64,000 bases of DNA from Chitinophaga filiformis (GTDB lineage Bacteria > Bacteroidota > Bacteroidia > Chitinophagales > Chitinophagaceae), in NCBI RefSeq assembly GCF_021646545.1, contig NZ_JAKIRP010000012.1, positions 124,001 through 188,000 on the forward strand, read 5' to 3'. Shown piece by piece: positions 53,964 through 63,400 of the stretch; position 1 is the stretch's first letter, and each line of letters starts with the position of its first letter. A model generated the notes under the pieces. It ran no database searches, was not told the origin of the DNA, and saw nothing but the letters and a program-made list of their open reading frames with translations. The translations under genes and the position numbers were made by a program.

Positions 53964-54785
53964 TTAGATTACCTTGATCAGTTCCCTGAAAATAAGCGTT
54001 AATTTCGGTTCGGCGGCATTGGCAGCTTCCAGTACCTCTTCATGTGTAATCACATTGTCCTCTTCCCGGATGCCGATATCAGTAATAACACTCATCGCAA
54101 ATACTTTCAGTCCGCTGTGGATGGCCACTATTACCTCGGGTACAGTACTCATCCCAACAGCATCTCCACCGATAATATGCATGTACATATATTCTGCCCT
54201 GGTTTCGAAGGTAGGTCCCTGAACGCCCACATATACGCCTGTATGTACAGCGATGCTATTAGCCTGTGCAATTTCTTTCGCTTTGGTGATCAGCGCTTTT
54301 GAGTAGGGTTCACTCATATCCGGAAAACGGGGGCCCAGTGTATTGTTGTTGGGGCCGCGCAGCGGGTGTTCCGGCTGCAGGTTGATATGGTCCCGGATGA
54401 TCATCAGGTCGCCCACATTAAATGCCTTGTTCATACCACCGGCTGCGTTGGAAATCAGCAATGTATGAACACCAAGCGCCTTCATTACCCTTACCGGGAA
54501 GGTAACCTGCTGCATAGACAGGCCCTCATAATAGTGAAATCTGCCTGCCATAGCTATTACCGGACGGCCGTTCATTTTTCCCAGTATCAGGCGGCCTTTA
54601 TGGCCTTCCACAGATGAAGAGGGGAAATGAGGGATATTTTCATAGGGGATTTCCGTACTGTCGGTAATATCGCTGGCCAGGTTACCTAACCCGCTGCCCA
54701 GTATGATGCCCACTTCCGGGGTGCCGGACCATGATTTTCTGATATAATCGGCGGCAGCAGCTATTTGTTGCAAGAGATCACTCAT
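53964..54785 (-). CDS. punA: purine-nucleoside phosphorylase, trimeric type
   Basis: A 273-residue enzyme that splits inosine and guanosine with phosphate. GIILGSGLGNLA binds phosphate, GRFHYYEGLSMQQVTFPVRVMKALGV and LLISNAAGGMNKAF are family blocks, and EVIVAIHSGLKVFAMSVITD with the Asn-like base pocket follows. Length fits the trimeric low-molecular-weight class. The porin gene starts 37 bp downstream of its stop. Confidence 0.95.
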   Translation of the reverse strand: MSDLLQQIAAAADYIRKSWSGTPEVGIILGSGLGNLASDITDSTEIPYENIPHFPSSSVEGHKGRLILGKMNGRPVIAMAGRFHYYEGLSMQQVTFPVRVMKALGVHTLLISNAAGGMNKAFNVGDLMIIRDHINLQPEHPLRGPNNNTLGPRFPDMSEPYSKALITKAKEIAQANSIAVHTGVYVGVQGPTFETRAEYMYMHIIGGDAVGMSTVPEVIVAIHSGLKVFAMSVITDIGIREEDNVITHEEVLEAANAAEPKLTLIFRELIKVI

Positions 54786-54814
54786 TATATTAATGTCTTT
54801 AAAACAGGTTGCCG

Positions 54815-54822
54815 CAAAGTTA
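54815..54822 (-). promoter_or_regulatory. -7 element TAACTTTG of the purine phosphorylase gene
   Basis: Matches TAnnTTTG on the minus strand, 30 bp before the ATG. No -33 element at the usual spacing. Confidence 0.45.
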
Positions 54823-54895
54823 TTTTTAATTCACAAAACACTACGGTTTTATATTTAAATCATAATGACCTATTTTAGCGGCAAATTTTTCTCAG

Positions 54896-56110
54896 ATGAA
54901 CTTACATGAATACCAGGCTAAAGAACTGTTGAAGAAATATAATGTACCGGTACAGGAAGGGATTCCGGTAGATACCCCTGAAGCGGCGGCAGAAGCTTAT
55001 AAGCAATTAAAAGTGCAATATGGTAATGAGTTTGCTGTGGTAAAGGCGCAGATCCATGCCGGTGGACGTGGTAAAGGTACCATCCGTGGTAAAGAGCAGA
55101 GAGGTGTTGCAGTTGGTAAAAATGCCGAAGATGTGAAAACCATTGCCGGCAATATCCTTGGCGGTGTACTGGTAACCATCCAGACCGGTGAGGCCGGAAA
55201 ATTAGTGAACAAGGTGCTGGTAGCACAGGATGTGTACTACCCTGGCCCTAACCCCATAAAAGAATTATACCTGTCCATCCTGCTGGACCGTGCAAAAGGT
55301 CAGAACGTGATCATGTACTCTACAGAGGGTGGTATGGACATCGAAGAAGTAGCGCACAAAACTCCTGAGAAGATCTTCAAGGAGTGGGTACAGCCGAACA
55401 CTACCCTGCAGCCATTCCAGGCCAGGAAAATAGCGTTCAACTTCGGCCTGAGCGGTGAGGCGTTCAAAAACATGGTGAAATTCGTAACCAACCTGTATAA
55501 TGCATACGTAGGTCTGGATGCCGGCATGCTGGAAATTAACCCACTGTTCAAAACCAGCGACGATAAGATCATCGCTGTTGACTGTAAACTGAACCTGGAT
55601 GACAACGCGCTGATGCGTCACCCTGACCTGGAAGCACTCCGTGACATCTCCGAAGAAGATCCAACCGAAGTAGAAGCAGGCAAATACAACCTGAACTACG
55701 TTAAGCTGGATGGTAACGTAGGTTGTATGGTAAACGGCGCCGGTCTGGCAATGGCTACCATGGATATGATTAAACTGAGCGGTGGTGAGCCGGCTAACTT
55801 CCTGGATGTAGGTGGTACTGCCAACGCACAGACCGTAGAAGCAGGTTTCCGCATCATCCTGAAAGATCCTAAGGTAAAAGCGATCCTGATCAACATCTTC
55901 GGTGGTATCGTTCGTTGCGACCGTGTTGCACAGGGTGTTATCGATGCTTACAAATCTATCGGCAACATTTCCGTTCCGATCATTGTACGTCTGCAGGGTA
56001 CCAACGCTGAAGAAGCTAAGAAACTGATCGAAGAAAGCGGCCTGACCGTACAATCAGCTATCCTGCTCAGCGAAGCTGCTGCACTGGTAAACAAAGCGGT
56101 TACCGCTTAA
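54896..56110 (+). CDS. sucC: succinyl-CoA synthetase, beta subunit (ADP-forming)
   Basis: A 404-residue ATP-grasp subunit of the TCA-cycle enzyme that makes ATP from succinyl-CoA. MNLHEYQAKELLKKYNVPV opens it, VVKAQIHAGGRGKG binds ATP, and FLDVGGTANAQ and INIFGGIVRCDRVAQGVI lie in the CoA-ligase half. The alpha subunit sucD is not adjacent, which is common in Bacteroidota. A terminator follows. Confidence 0.96.
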   Translation: MNLHEYQAKELLKKYNVPVQEGIPVDTPEAAAEAYKQLKVQYGNEFAVVKAQIHAGGRGKGTIRGKEQRGVAVGKNAEDVKTIAGNILGGVLVTIQTGEAGKLVNKVLVAQDVYYPGPNPIKELYLSILLDRAKGQNVIMYSTEGGMDIEEVAHKTPEKIFKEWVQPNTTLQPFQARKIAFNFGLSGEAFKNMVKFVTNLYNAYVGLDAGMLEINPLFKTSDDKIIAVDCKLNLDDNALMRHPDLEALRDISEEDPTEVEAGKYNLNYVKLDGNVGCMVNGAGLAMATMDMIKLSGGEPANFLDVGGTANAQTVEAGFRIILKDPKVKAILINIFGGIVRCDRVAQGVIDAYKSIGNISVPIIVRLQGTNAEEAKKLIEESGLTVQSAILLSEAAALVNKAVTA

Positions 56111-56425
56111 TGACATTAAGTAGTGATTGACTAGAAAATAGAAAAATGAATCCCTGGACTGGTGTCCGGGGATTTTTTTATGCGTCCCCCGGTGGGCGCC
56201 GGGTCTATATAGACGCAGCCCGTCTGTGGGTTGATTTATCTGCGCCCTTCCCCAGGAATTTGAAATGTTCACCCACTTTGTATATTTCTATCACATTTTT
56301 GCAGCTTTTGATCACTTAATAGGTTCACAGCCAGCGAAAAATCGTACCTTCATTATCCATCCTTACTATATACCTGCGTCCTGCGGGTGTCTTTTTTATT
56401 ATATATACCAAATTGAACAATTATC
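56111..56425 (+). terminator. sucC terminator and downstream intergenic region
   Basis: The gap of 315 bases starts with a terminator at about 56149-56178 (stem AATCCCTGGAC/GTCCGGGGATT, then T7). A further GC-rich hairpin (TGCGTC/GACGCA) spans 56179-56216. The rest is AT-rich and should hold the promoter of the DUF4407 gene. Confidence 0.75.
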
Positions 56426-57439
56426 ATGAAGCGCTTCCGCGACTTTTTCCTGTTCTGCTCAGGGGCCCATGTGCCTATGCTGAAACGGGCACCATCAGAA
56501 ACCAATAAATATGGCGGCATTGGCGCTACTATCTTCTTTACCGGGTTACTGGCTGCGTTTTCCGGTGGGTATGCCCTTTGGACAGTATTCAGTTCTCCCT
56601 GGGGTGCAATCGTGTTCGGCCTTATCTGGGGTTTGATGATCTTTAACCTGGACCGTTATATCGTGTCTGGTATGAAGAAACGTAAAAATTTCTGGAGCGA
56701 GTTCGGTATGGCACTACCACGGCTTATACTGGCTATCCTGATCGCCATTGTTATCTCCAAACCACTGGAACTGAAAGTGTTCGAAAAGGAGATCAACCAG
56801 GAACTGATCGTTATGGAGCAGCAGGTGTTCAAGACACAGGAAGACAAAGTAAAGGACCGCTTCCAGCAAAGGATCAATGTGTTGAACACTGAGATCGCAC
56901 AGCTGAATGCGGCTATCCAGTTGCAGGCTTCCAAACTTGACACCCTCCAGATCATCGCTCAGCAGGAGGCAGATGGAACAGGCGGCTCACGCAGGCAAAA
57001 TCTGGGCCCCATCTACAAGGCGAAAAAAGCGGATGCCGACACTGCAGCAGCTATGCTAAAGCGGATCACAGACCAGAACGGCGCCCTTATTGCGCAAAAG
57101 AGGCAGGAACTGGCGTCCATTGATTCCACCCAGAAAGCCACTGTGGGAGGACTGAACCGGACCAGTATTGATGGACTGGCGTCCCGGCTGGATGCACTGG
57201 GCCACCTGACCGACCGTAGTGTACCCGTCCGTTGGGCAAACTGGTTCATTATACTGCTGTTTATTACCATAGAAACAGCCCCGGTATTTGTGAAGCTGAT
57301 ATCTCCCCGCGGACCGTATGATGACCTGCTCGAAGCCCATGAGCATGCGTATATTATCTTCCGGAAGGAAACGATAGAGAAGAGGGAAAGGGAACATAAT
57401 AAGCGAATGATGATAGGGCAGCCGGCCGTAAATTCCTGA
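56426..57439 (+). CDS. DUF4407 membrane protein
   Basis: A 337-residue protein. It starts KRFRDFFLFCSGAHVPMLKRAPSETNKY, the characteristic DUF4407 opening, followed by three helices (about 30-115), a long coiled coil (about 130-255, with repeated Leu/Gln/Glu heptads) and a fourth helix (WANWFIILLFITIETAPVF). Function is unknown; the topology places the coiled coil in the periplasm or cytoplasm between membrane anchors. Confidence 0.85.
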   Translation: MKRFRDFFLFCSGAHVPMLKRAPSETNKYGGIGATIFFTGLLAAFSGGYALWTVFSSPWGAIVFGLIWGLMIFNLDRYIVSGMKKRKNFWSEFGMALPRLILAILIAIVISKPLELKVFEKEINQELIVMEQQVFKTQEDKVKDRFQQRINVLNTEIAQLNAAIQLQASKLDTLQIIAQQEADGTGGSRRQNLGPIYKAKKADADTAAAMLKRITDQNGALIAQKRQELASIDSTQKATVGGLNRTSIDGLASRLDALGHLTDRSVPVRWANWFIILLFITIETAPVFVKLISPRGPYDDLLEAHEHAYIIFRKETIEKREREHNKRMMIGQPAVNS

Positions 57440-58016
57440 CAATCCCTGTCTTATTAGGATTTTAGGTGAGGTGGAAGTATACACCGGGCAATTCCCTGTA
57501 TACAATCACCTCACCTTTTCATTTCAACAAGTGCTGAAATATCCCACATAAAGTGTTTAAGTCTATGATATCTGTCTGGTGTGCGTCTGCATAAAGCGTA
57601 TTTCTTACTGAACAACCTGGAAATGATCTGAGAGAACAAGGAGAGAACAAGCAGAGAAGACGCAGAGAACAAGCAGAGAAGAAACTTTGGAAGGACCGGC
57701 CAAATAATGGACGACCAGAGGACGAAAAAACATCGAACAAGGGACGAACAAGCATCGAACAAGCGACGAAGAAGCATCGAACAAGCATCGAACAAGCGAC
57801 GAAGAAGAGGTGGACTTAACACCGATCTCAAAAGATTTATACCTGTGGAAGGATAAGGGAGAATCAGTCATAAATTCCGCCATTACAAACGTACCACGAG
57901 AAATGGAGGAAAATACGCTTAACTGAAGTTGGCCAGGGCAAAACGGCAATCATGCATCTGACGCTGATGCGTCCTCTTTTACAACAATGACCTGAGAGCG
58001 GTTAATGGATGACTAC
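57440..58016. other. non-coding gap rich in 11-nt repeats
   Basis: 577 bases without a credible gene. The core is the repeat array at 57630-57807. Because the repeat lacks stop codons, open frames exist in all three minus-strand frames (for example 57511-57831), which should not be taken as genes. Confidence 0.7.
57630..57807. repeat. degenerate 11-nt tandem repeat array
   Basis: Block 1 (57630-57684): five units, GAGAGAACAAG twice, then CAGAGAAGACG, CAGAGAACAAG and CAGAGAAGAAA. Block 2 (57709-57807): nine units including GGACGACCAGA, GGACGAAAAAA, CATCGAACAAG four times, GGACGAACAAG and CGACGAAGAAG twice. The 11-nt period is strict inside each block; a 24-bp unmatched stretch separates them. 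Unlike the arrays at 485 and 20107 it has no inverted arm. Confidence 0.93.
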
Positions 58017-58637
58017 TCAGGCTGCAACAAGTTCGACCTCGTAGACAGGGCTAAACAGGTACATCCGTTTTGTCGCTACCTCTTCACATCTGTAACGCTT
58101 ACGTATACGCTCTCCCCGGCGGAAGACACGTCCATCTTTTGTGCGGAACAACTGATCGGGAGCAAGTTGTTCTACCAGGAAATGATTTTCCTTTTGCCTG
58201 TCATAGCGTTTCAGCACACGCATAAGATCGTCGTCCGCGCAGGAGCTGGCTGCCGGGTTCTGAATACTTTGCCGCACCGCCATTTCCACATCTGATGGAA
58301 GATAACCTTTTCCTACAAACTGTTTCAGTATACCTGAAAAATGCTGTTTCCACTCCTTCCCATGCGAGGCTACCGTATTGGCATACTGCATGTAGGTGGT
58401 CAGATGTGAGATTTCGTGCAGCAACGTGATCAGAAAAGCATACTTGTTAAGATTTCCATTGATGCTGATCCGGTGTCCTCCCCTGCGGTCGGGATGCCGG
58501 TAGTCGCCCAGGATGCTTGCCCGTTCACGGGTCACTGTCAGGTGGACCTTGTACTCTGTGAGGTAGGCCATTACCTGCTCGAAGGTTCCTTCGGGCAGGT
58601 ATGCAGCTAATGCATTTAAAGGAGCCTCCTGCTTCAC
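58017..58637 (-). CDS. SprT-like zinc protease family protein
   Basis: A 206-residue protein with HEISH in LITLLHEISHLTTY (HExxH zinc site) and a later HGKEWKQHFSGIL with a third ligand histidine. SprT-like domains cleave or bind DNA-protein crosslinks in eukaryotic Spartan; bacterial roles are unclear. The C-terminus (about 165-200; RTKDGRVFRRGERIRKRYRCEE) resembles the zinc-ribbon region but has only one cysteine. Last gene of the set that begins with bactofilin. Confidence 0.83.
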   Translation of the reverse strand: MKQEAPLNALAAYLPEGTFEQVMAYLTEYKVHLTVTRERASILGDYRHPDRRGGHRISINGNLNKYAFLITLLHEISHLTTYMQYANTVASHGKEWKQHFSGILKQFVGKGYLPSDVEMAVRQSIQNPAASSCADDDLMRVLKRYDRQKENHFLVEQLAPDQLFRTKDGRVFRRGERIRKRYRCEEVATKRMYLFSPVYEVELVAA

Positions 58638-58643
58638 GGATCT

Positions 58644-59030
58644 TTAATTTTTCTTTCTGGTAATTTTTTGCAGACTTATGTTCTCGCATACAGCGTATAC
58701 GATGTAGAAGAACATCAATATAAAAATAGTGATTCTGCTGGTATTTGCCCTGTTTGCTACGGCATAGATAGTGATGCCGGCCAGACATAACATCATTCTG
58801 CTGATCATGGAGCCGTATACCCTTAGCATAAAGATGCTGTTGTTGTCGGATTGTACCCCTTTGCGGCTCATGTTGTAGGTGATGCCGGAGATTGTAGCTA
58901 AAGCCAGGTTGCCGAAGAGCAGCACATTATGATGGGCTCCATTGTCCAACAACCAGGCTTTTAATAATAATAAAGCGCCGTTCAAAATGATGAAAACGCC
59001 AATAACTCTAAAGTAAAACCTGTCACTCAT
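58644..59030 (-). CDS. small membrane protein, ATP synthase I-like
   Basis: A 128-residue protein with four predicted helices (about 8-25, 37-50, 70-88, 98-115) and a basic C-terminus KITRKKN. It overlaps the AtpZ gene by 8 bp, the position where Bacteroidota usually keep a hypothetical AtpI-type gene before atpB. Here atpB is missing; a SprT-like gene follows instead. The assignment rests on context and topology. Confidence 0.6.
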   Translation of the reverse strand: MSDRFYFRVIGVFIILNGALLLLKAWLLDNGAHHNVLLFGNLALATISGITYNMSRKGVQSDNNSIFMLRVYGSMISRMMLCLAGITIYAVANRANTSRITIFILMFFYIVYAVCENISLQKITRKKN

Positions 59031-59259
59031 TCCTGCTGGTATCTTTGATAATTTGGCGCAAAATTAAGACTAAAGCTAATAAAGACAAAATGATCAGAAA
59101 GAAGGGGAATGACCATCCTGTCCGCTGGTCTATTTTATAACCAGCAAATACCGCTACGCCTAATGTGGCCATCATCTGGAAAGCCAGCCCGGTGTACTTT
59201 AAAAGCAGCCTGTTATCAGGCTTCTTCCGTGGTTTCTTCTGTGAGAACGGGTCTTCCAT
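59023..59259 (-). CDS. AtpZ/AtpI family protein
   Basis: A 78-residue protein with two helices. LLKYTGLAFQMMATLGVAVFAGYKIDQ and FPFFLIILSLLALVLILRQII match AtpZ/AtpI (ATP synthase assembly or Mg2+ transport helper). It overlaps the bactofilin gene by 44 bp and the following gene by 8 bp. The F0F1 genes it normally precedes are not in this window. Confidence 0.8.
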   Translation of the reverse strand: MEDPFSQKKPRKKPDNRLLLKYTGLAFQMMATLGVAVFAGYKIDQRTGWSFPFFLIILSLLALVLILRQIIKDTSRNE

Positions 59260-59668
59260 TCTTTTCTTTCAGGTTTGAGTTTGCAGCTGCCACCTCTTCA
59301 GGCTCCATGTAGCAACGACCGTTGAATTTTGCGGTTGGCTCCATTTCAAAATGGGCTGTGTACAGATCTCCTTTTACCAGGGCATTGCCTTTCAGGAAAA
59401 GCAGATCTTCAACTTTGACAATACCAGTTACTTTACCCAGGATGTCAGCACTCTGACATACCAGATCACCGATAATCTCCCCTTCAGGACCTACTACAAT
59501 TTTAGCTTTTGTTGATACCAGGCCATTCACCTGTCCGTCAATGCGAATGTCGCCTTCGCACACGATGTCTCCCTGGATGGAGGTTCCACTGCCAATAATG
59601 TTCACGTTGGAAGTAGGCATTACTGATTTGCTCTCGCTTCTGGCATTACGATTGTTGTTGCTAAACAT
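59216..59668 (-). CDS. bactofilin (polymer-forming cytoskeletal protein)
   Basis: A 150-residue protein whose middle (about 22-120) is a beta-helical bactofilin domain: SNVNIIGSGTSIQGDIVCEG, GPEGEIIGDLVCQ, VEDLLFLKGNALVKGDLYT. Bactofilins form filaments that guide cell-wall enzymes. N- and C-terminal tails are hydrophilic, as usual. It overlaps AtpZ by 44 bp. Confidence 0.93.
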   Translation of the reverse strand: MFSNNNRNARSESKSVMPTSNVNIIGSGTSIQGDIVCEGDIRIDGQVNGLVSTKAKIVVGPEGEIIGDLVCQSADILGKVTGIVKVEDLLFLKGNALVKGDLYTAHFEMEPTAKFNGRCYMEPEEVAAANSNLKEKNGRPVLTEETTEEA

Positions 59669-59861
59669 AGGATTCTAGGTTTTTCAGCTTTTTAGTGATG
59701 TAAGATAGTATTATTTATTAACATATTATTACATATTGACAATCACTTCTTTTAAGAAGTTATCCACATTTACCCCCATAACGGTGATTCGGACCCTTTG
59801 CGTATCTGCTGACAGTATATTTTTTTTACTCTTATATAATGGTTGTGTCCCCTGCTCAGCC

Positions 59862-60266
59862 CTAGTAAGTGCTGTTATCTACCTTAGGAACTTTAATAGT
59901 GGTTGTATCCAGTTTACTGGTAGAAAAATCTCCATTGATGACCTGTTTAATGTTTTCCAGGTATTTGTCGCGTGCATTGATGGCAGATTCCAGGGAATCT
60001 GTACGCATTTTCAGACGAATGAACTCCCTCCGCTGTTTTAGGTCACCGTACCCCGGAATGTAATACCGTAGTGGAGTGAATACCACAGTGGCAACGGTGA
60101 TCGTTACCAACAGCACAAATAAAGTGCTCAAAGCAATATATACACTCATACGGGATAATTTGAACGAGGTTACCTCTTCATAGGTATTGTCATTCATAAT
60201 CACCAGGCGGTACCTGTTCCCTATCCGCCCCACATTTCTGCCTTTCCTATCACGCTTATTAGCCAT
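59862..60266 (-). CDS. membrane anchor resembling M23 peptidases but without the peptidase domain
   Basis: A 134-residue protein: basic N-terminus, RYRLVIMNDNTYEEVTSFKLSRM, one transmembrane helix (YIALSTLFVLLVTITVATVVF) and a periplasmic FTPLRYYIPGYGDLKQRREF with a short helical region. This N-terminal layout and the IPGYG motif are, from memory of the family, the anchor part of Bacteroidota M23 peptidases of about 300 residues next to bactofilin. Here the gene stops after 134 codons, with no LytM catalytic motif in the remaining 193 bp. Confidence 0.65.
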   Translation of the reverse strand: MANKRDRKGRNVGRIGNRYRLVIMNDNTYEEVTSFKLSRMSVYIALSTLFVLLVTITVATVVFTPLRYYIPGYGDLKQRREFIRLKMRTDSLESAINARDKYLENIKQVINGDFSTSKLDTTTIKVPKVDNSTY

Positions 60267-60470
60267 AGCCGCTATAAAACTTGAATAATTTTTCTGATTA
60301 TCAACCGGCTAAAGTTAAACATTTATATTATTTCGTATTTAAAAAATTAGGGGGAGGCCATTTTTATTCCAGCTGCCCACTTTTATACCCTCAAAAAAAT
60401 TATCCTATCTTTAAAAATAATTTTCTGACATATAAGTTATATAGGTAAGCCTATACACACCCTGGCATCC

Positions 60471-63400
60471 ATGAATTATTACAGATTAGTTCGCATATAT
60501 CTATCATATACCTGTTTAGTAAGTTTGTTCTTGTGTTGTATGAATGTAAACAGGGTCCACGCCCAGCGACGGGATACCACGGTTACTAGTAAGTCCAAGA
60601 GCAGCAGCAACAGGATGCCTCAGCGCACCATGCAAAAACCGCTTGTACCAAAAGTAGCACAACCACGTGTGGAAGACCGGCGCCCACCCTCAGAATTACT
60701 GGCAGAAAAAAGATGGACCATTAAACGGAAACTGGTGCAGAATATGCTGGCCAGGTACAATTATTTATACAATGCCCGGAAGAAACTCCGCCTTATTACC
60801 CATAATGTGAGCCGTCAGGGGCAGGACAACTATAACTATCTGCTGCCCTTCTATCCGTACAGTCTCCAGAACCTCGGTCTGAGCGCCGGCGACCTGGATA
60901 CCGTTATAGAAAAGGCTTCTATCAATATACAGATCCGCGACCCGCGCAGTAAATGGATTGATGACAGTTACCTTGTGATCGGTCAGGCCTACTTCTACCA
61001 GGGTGAATGGGACAAGGCCAGCCGTACATTTCAGTTCATCAACACCAAATTCGCACCTAAAAAGAAAGATGAGTACAAAGCTGTTGTAGGCTCCAGCCAA
61101 AAAGACCAGCTCAGCATCGCTTCCCGCGAGAAACGCAAGCCGCCATTCGGCTATTTTAAGCATACTTATGCCCGTAATGACGCCTTTGTGTGGCAGGCTA
61201 AAACCCTGCTGGAAATGAAGGAGTTCGATCAGGCCCGGTCCCTGATGAACATCGTGGAACAGGACCCCTACTTTCCCAAAAGGCTGACGGGCGACCTGGC
61301 CGAGGTGAGAGCCTATGCCCTGTATAAACAGGAGCGTTTCGCTGAGGCGATCGTTCCACTGCAGATAGCCGTTAAAAGCAAGGGAAACCGCGACGAGCGG
61401 GCACGTATGTACTATATACTGGGACAGCTGTATACCAATTATAGCCGCCCGGACTCCGCCGTGATGATGTTCCATAAAGTGATCAAACAGAAGCCTGACC
61501 CGATGATGGACTTCCAGGCCCGTATGCAGATCGCTAAACTGGATGCTACCAGGGAAGGCGGTTCTTTCGACGAAAGCCTTGCCCGTTTGAAAAGAATGGC
61601 CCGTAGGGAGAAATACATCGAGTTCCGCGACGCCATCTACTATAATATGGCCAATATCGTTCTGCCCAAAGATCCCGACCTGGCCCTGGAATACCTGCGC
61701 CAGTCGCTGAAGGTGGAAAGCGCCAATACCATGCAGAGAGCCCTGTCTTTCAAGGCGATAGCCGACATTTACTACGGACAGCGCCAATACCGTCTCGCCA
61801 GAAATTTCTACGACAGTACCGCTACTGTCATGCCACCTGAATTTGTAGATTCTGCCATTGTCAACAAGCGTAAACGCGTGCTTAACGACGTTGTCATCCG
61901 CGTCGAAGCCATTCAAAAGGAAGACAGTTTACAACGGATCGCCGCTATGCCGGAGTCTGACAGGAATATCTTCCTGGAGAAAATGGCCGCTACCATGCGT
62001 AAAGAGGCAGAAGAAAAAGCAAAAAAACAGAAAGAAGACGGCGACAATGGTATTGACCCAATGGCTATGGCCAACAACAATCCGTTGAACAACAATATGA
62101 ATAATAGTCCTGCTACTCCTAAAAAGGACGACCAGGGCGAATGGTATTTCTACAACAATGCCAGCAAATCTTCCGGATTTTCCGAATTCAAAAAACGCTG
62201 GGGTAACAGACCGCTGGCCGACAACTGGCGCAGAAGCCAGTCAGGTGCAGCCGCTGCCAATCAGCCTTTGCAGCCGGAAGATGAAAGCGGCAATACCACA
62301 GCTACTACAGATGCCACCAAGGCAACTTCAGACAGCGCCACAGCCAGAGCCCTGGCTGCGGGACTTCCGCTTACCCCCGATGATCTTTTGAAATCTAACG
62401 TGATCATTGAGGACGCTTATTATGACCTGGGCAAACTCTATAACGACCAACTGGACAACACCGAGCTGGCCATCGAAACTTACGATACCCTGCTGAACAG
62501 GTATCCACAGCATCCGCATAAAACGGAAGTAGTTTACTCCCTGTACATCTGGCACACTAAACTGGGACATACTGCCCAGGCTGCGAAATACAAACAGAAC
62601 GTAATGACGCAGTTCGGGGATTCCAAGTTTGCCAGCATTATCAAATACGGCTCCCTGCAGGATATTAACCAGGAAAAGAAAAAAGAGATCTCCACCGCTT
62701 ACGACTCTGTTTATGTAAACTACAGCCGGGGCAACCTTGAGGAGGCAATGGCTTTGAAAAAGGCAGCCGACTCCACCTATGGTCTCAATTTCATGCAGCC
62801 CAAATTTGACCTCCTGGAAGCCATGATCATCATGAAAATGGACACCTGTGAGTATGGACGTCAGGCAGTTGTGAATGTCATTAACAAATATAAACAGGAT
62901 GACGGGGTACAGGAGAAGGCAAAATCACTGCTCGAAGCACTGGATAACAGGGCCGCACTGGTGGTATACCTCTCCAGGCTGGAAATTGAGAAAGGCAGGG
63001 ATAATAAAGTGGTAGACGAGAATATTTCCATCCGCTACCCATGGCAGACGCCGGAACCAAAGTTTGACACCAAATTTGATTCTGTAAAGATCCAGACCGC
63101 AGTGGCCGACTCTATCAAACTGGCAGCCAATGCCGGCCTGAAAGTAGCACCGTTGCCGGCACCGTTGAAACCTATCACCATTTATAAGCTGAATGCGGAA
63201 AACCCACACTTTGTGGTGCTCTCCTTCAAGCGGGTATCAAAAGCCATTATGGATGAGGCACTGACGCAATTTACCAGGTACAATGCGGCCAAACATGCCG
63301 GCGAGAGTATACAGGTAGCCAATTTTGTGCTGACACCAGAGGAAGTGATGCTCATTTTCAGGCTTTTCCCGAACGAAGACAAGGCGCTGGACTATTTTGA

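Noticed and set aside
57511-57949. Leu/Ser/Phe/Cys-rich repeat proteins on the minus strand
   Set aside because: Three overlapping frames are open only because the 11-nt repeat has no stop codons; no signal peptide or family match.
60765-61916. 383-residue minus-strand ORF
   Set aside because: Antisense to porW TPR region; no domain or start context.
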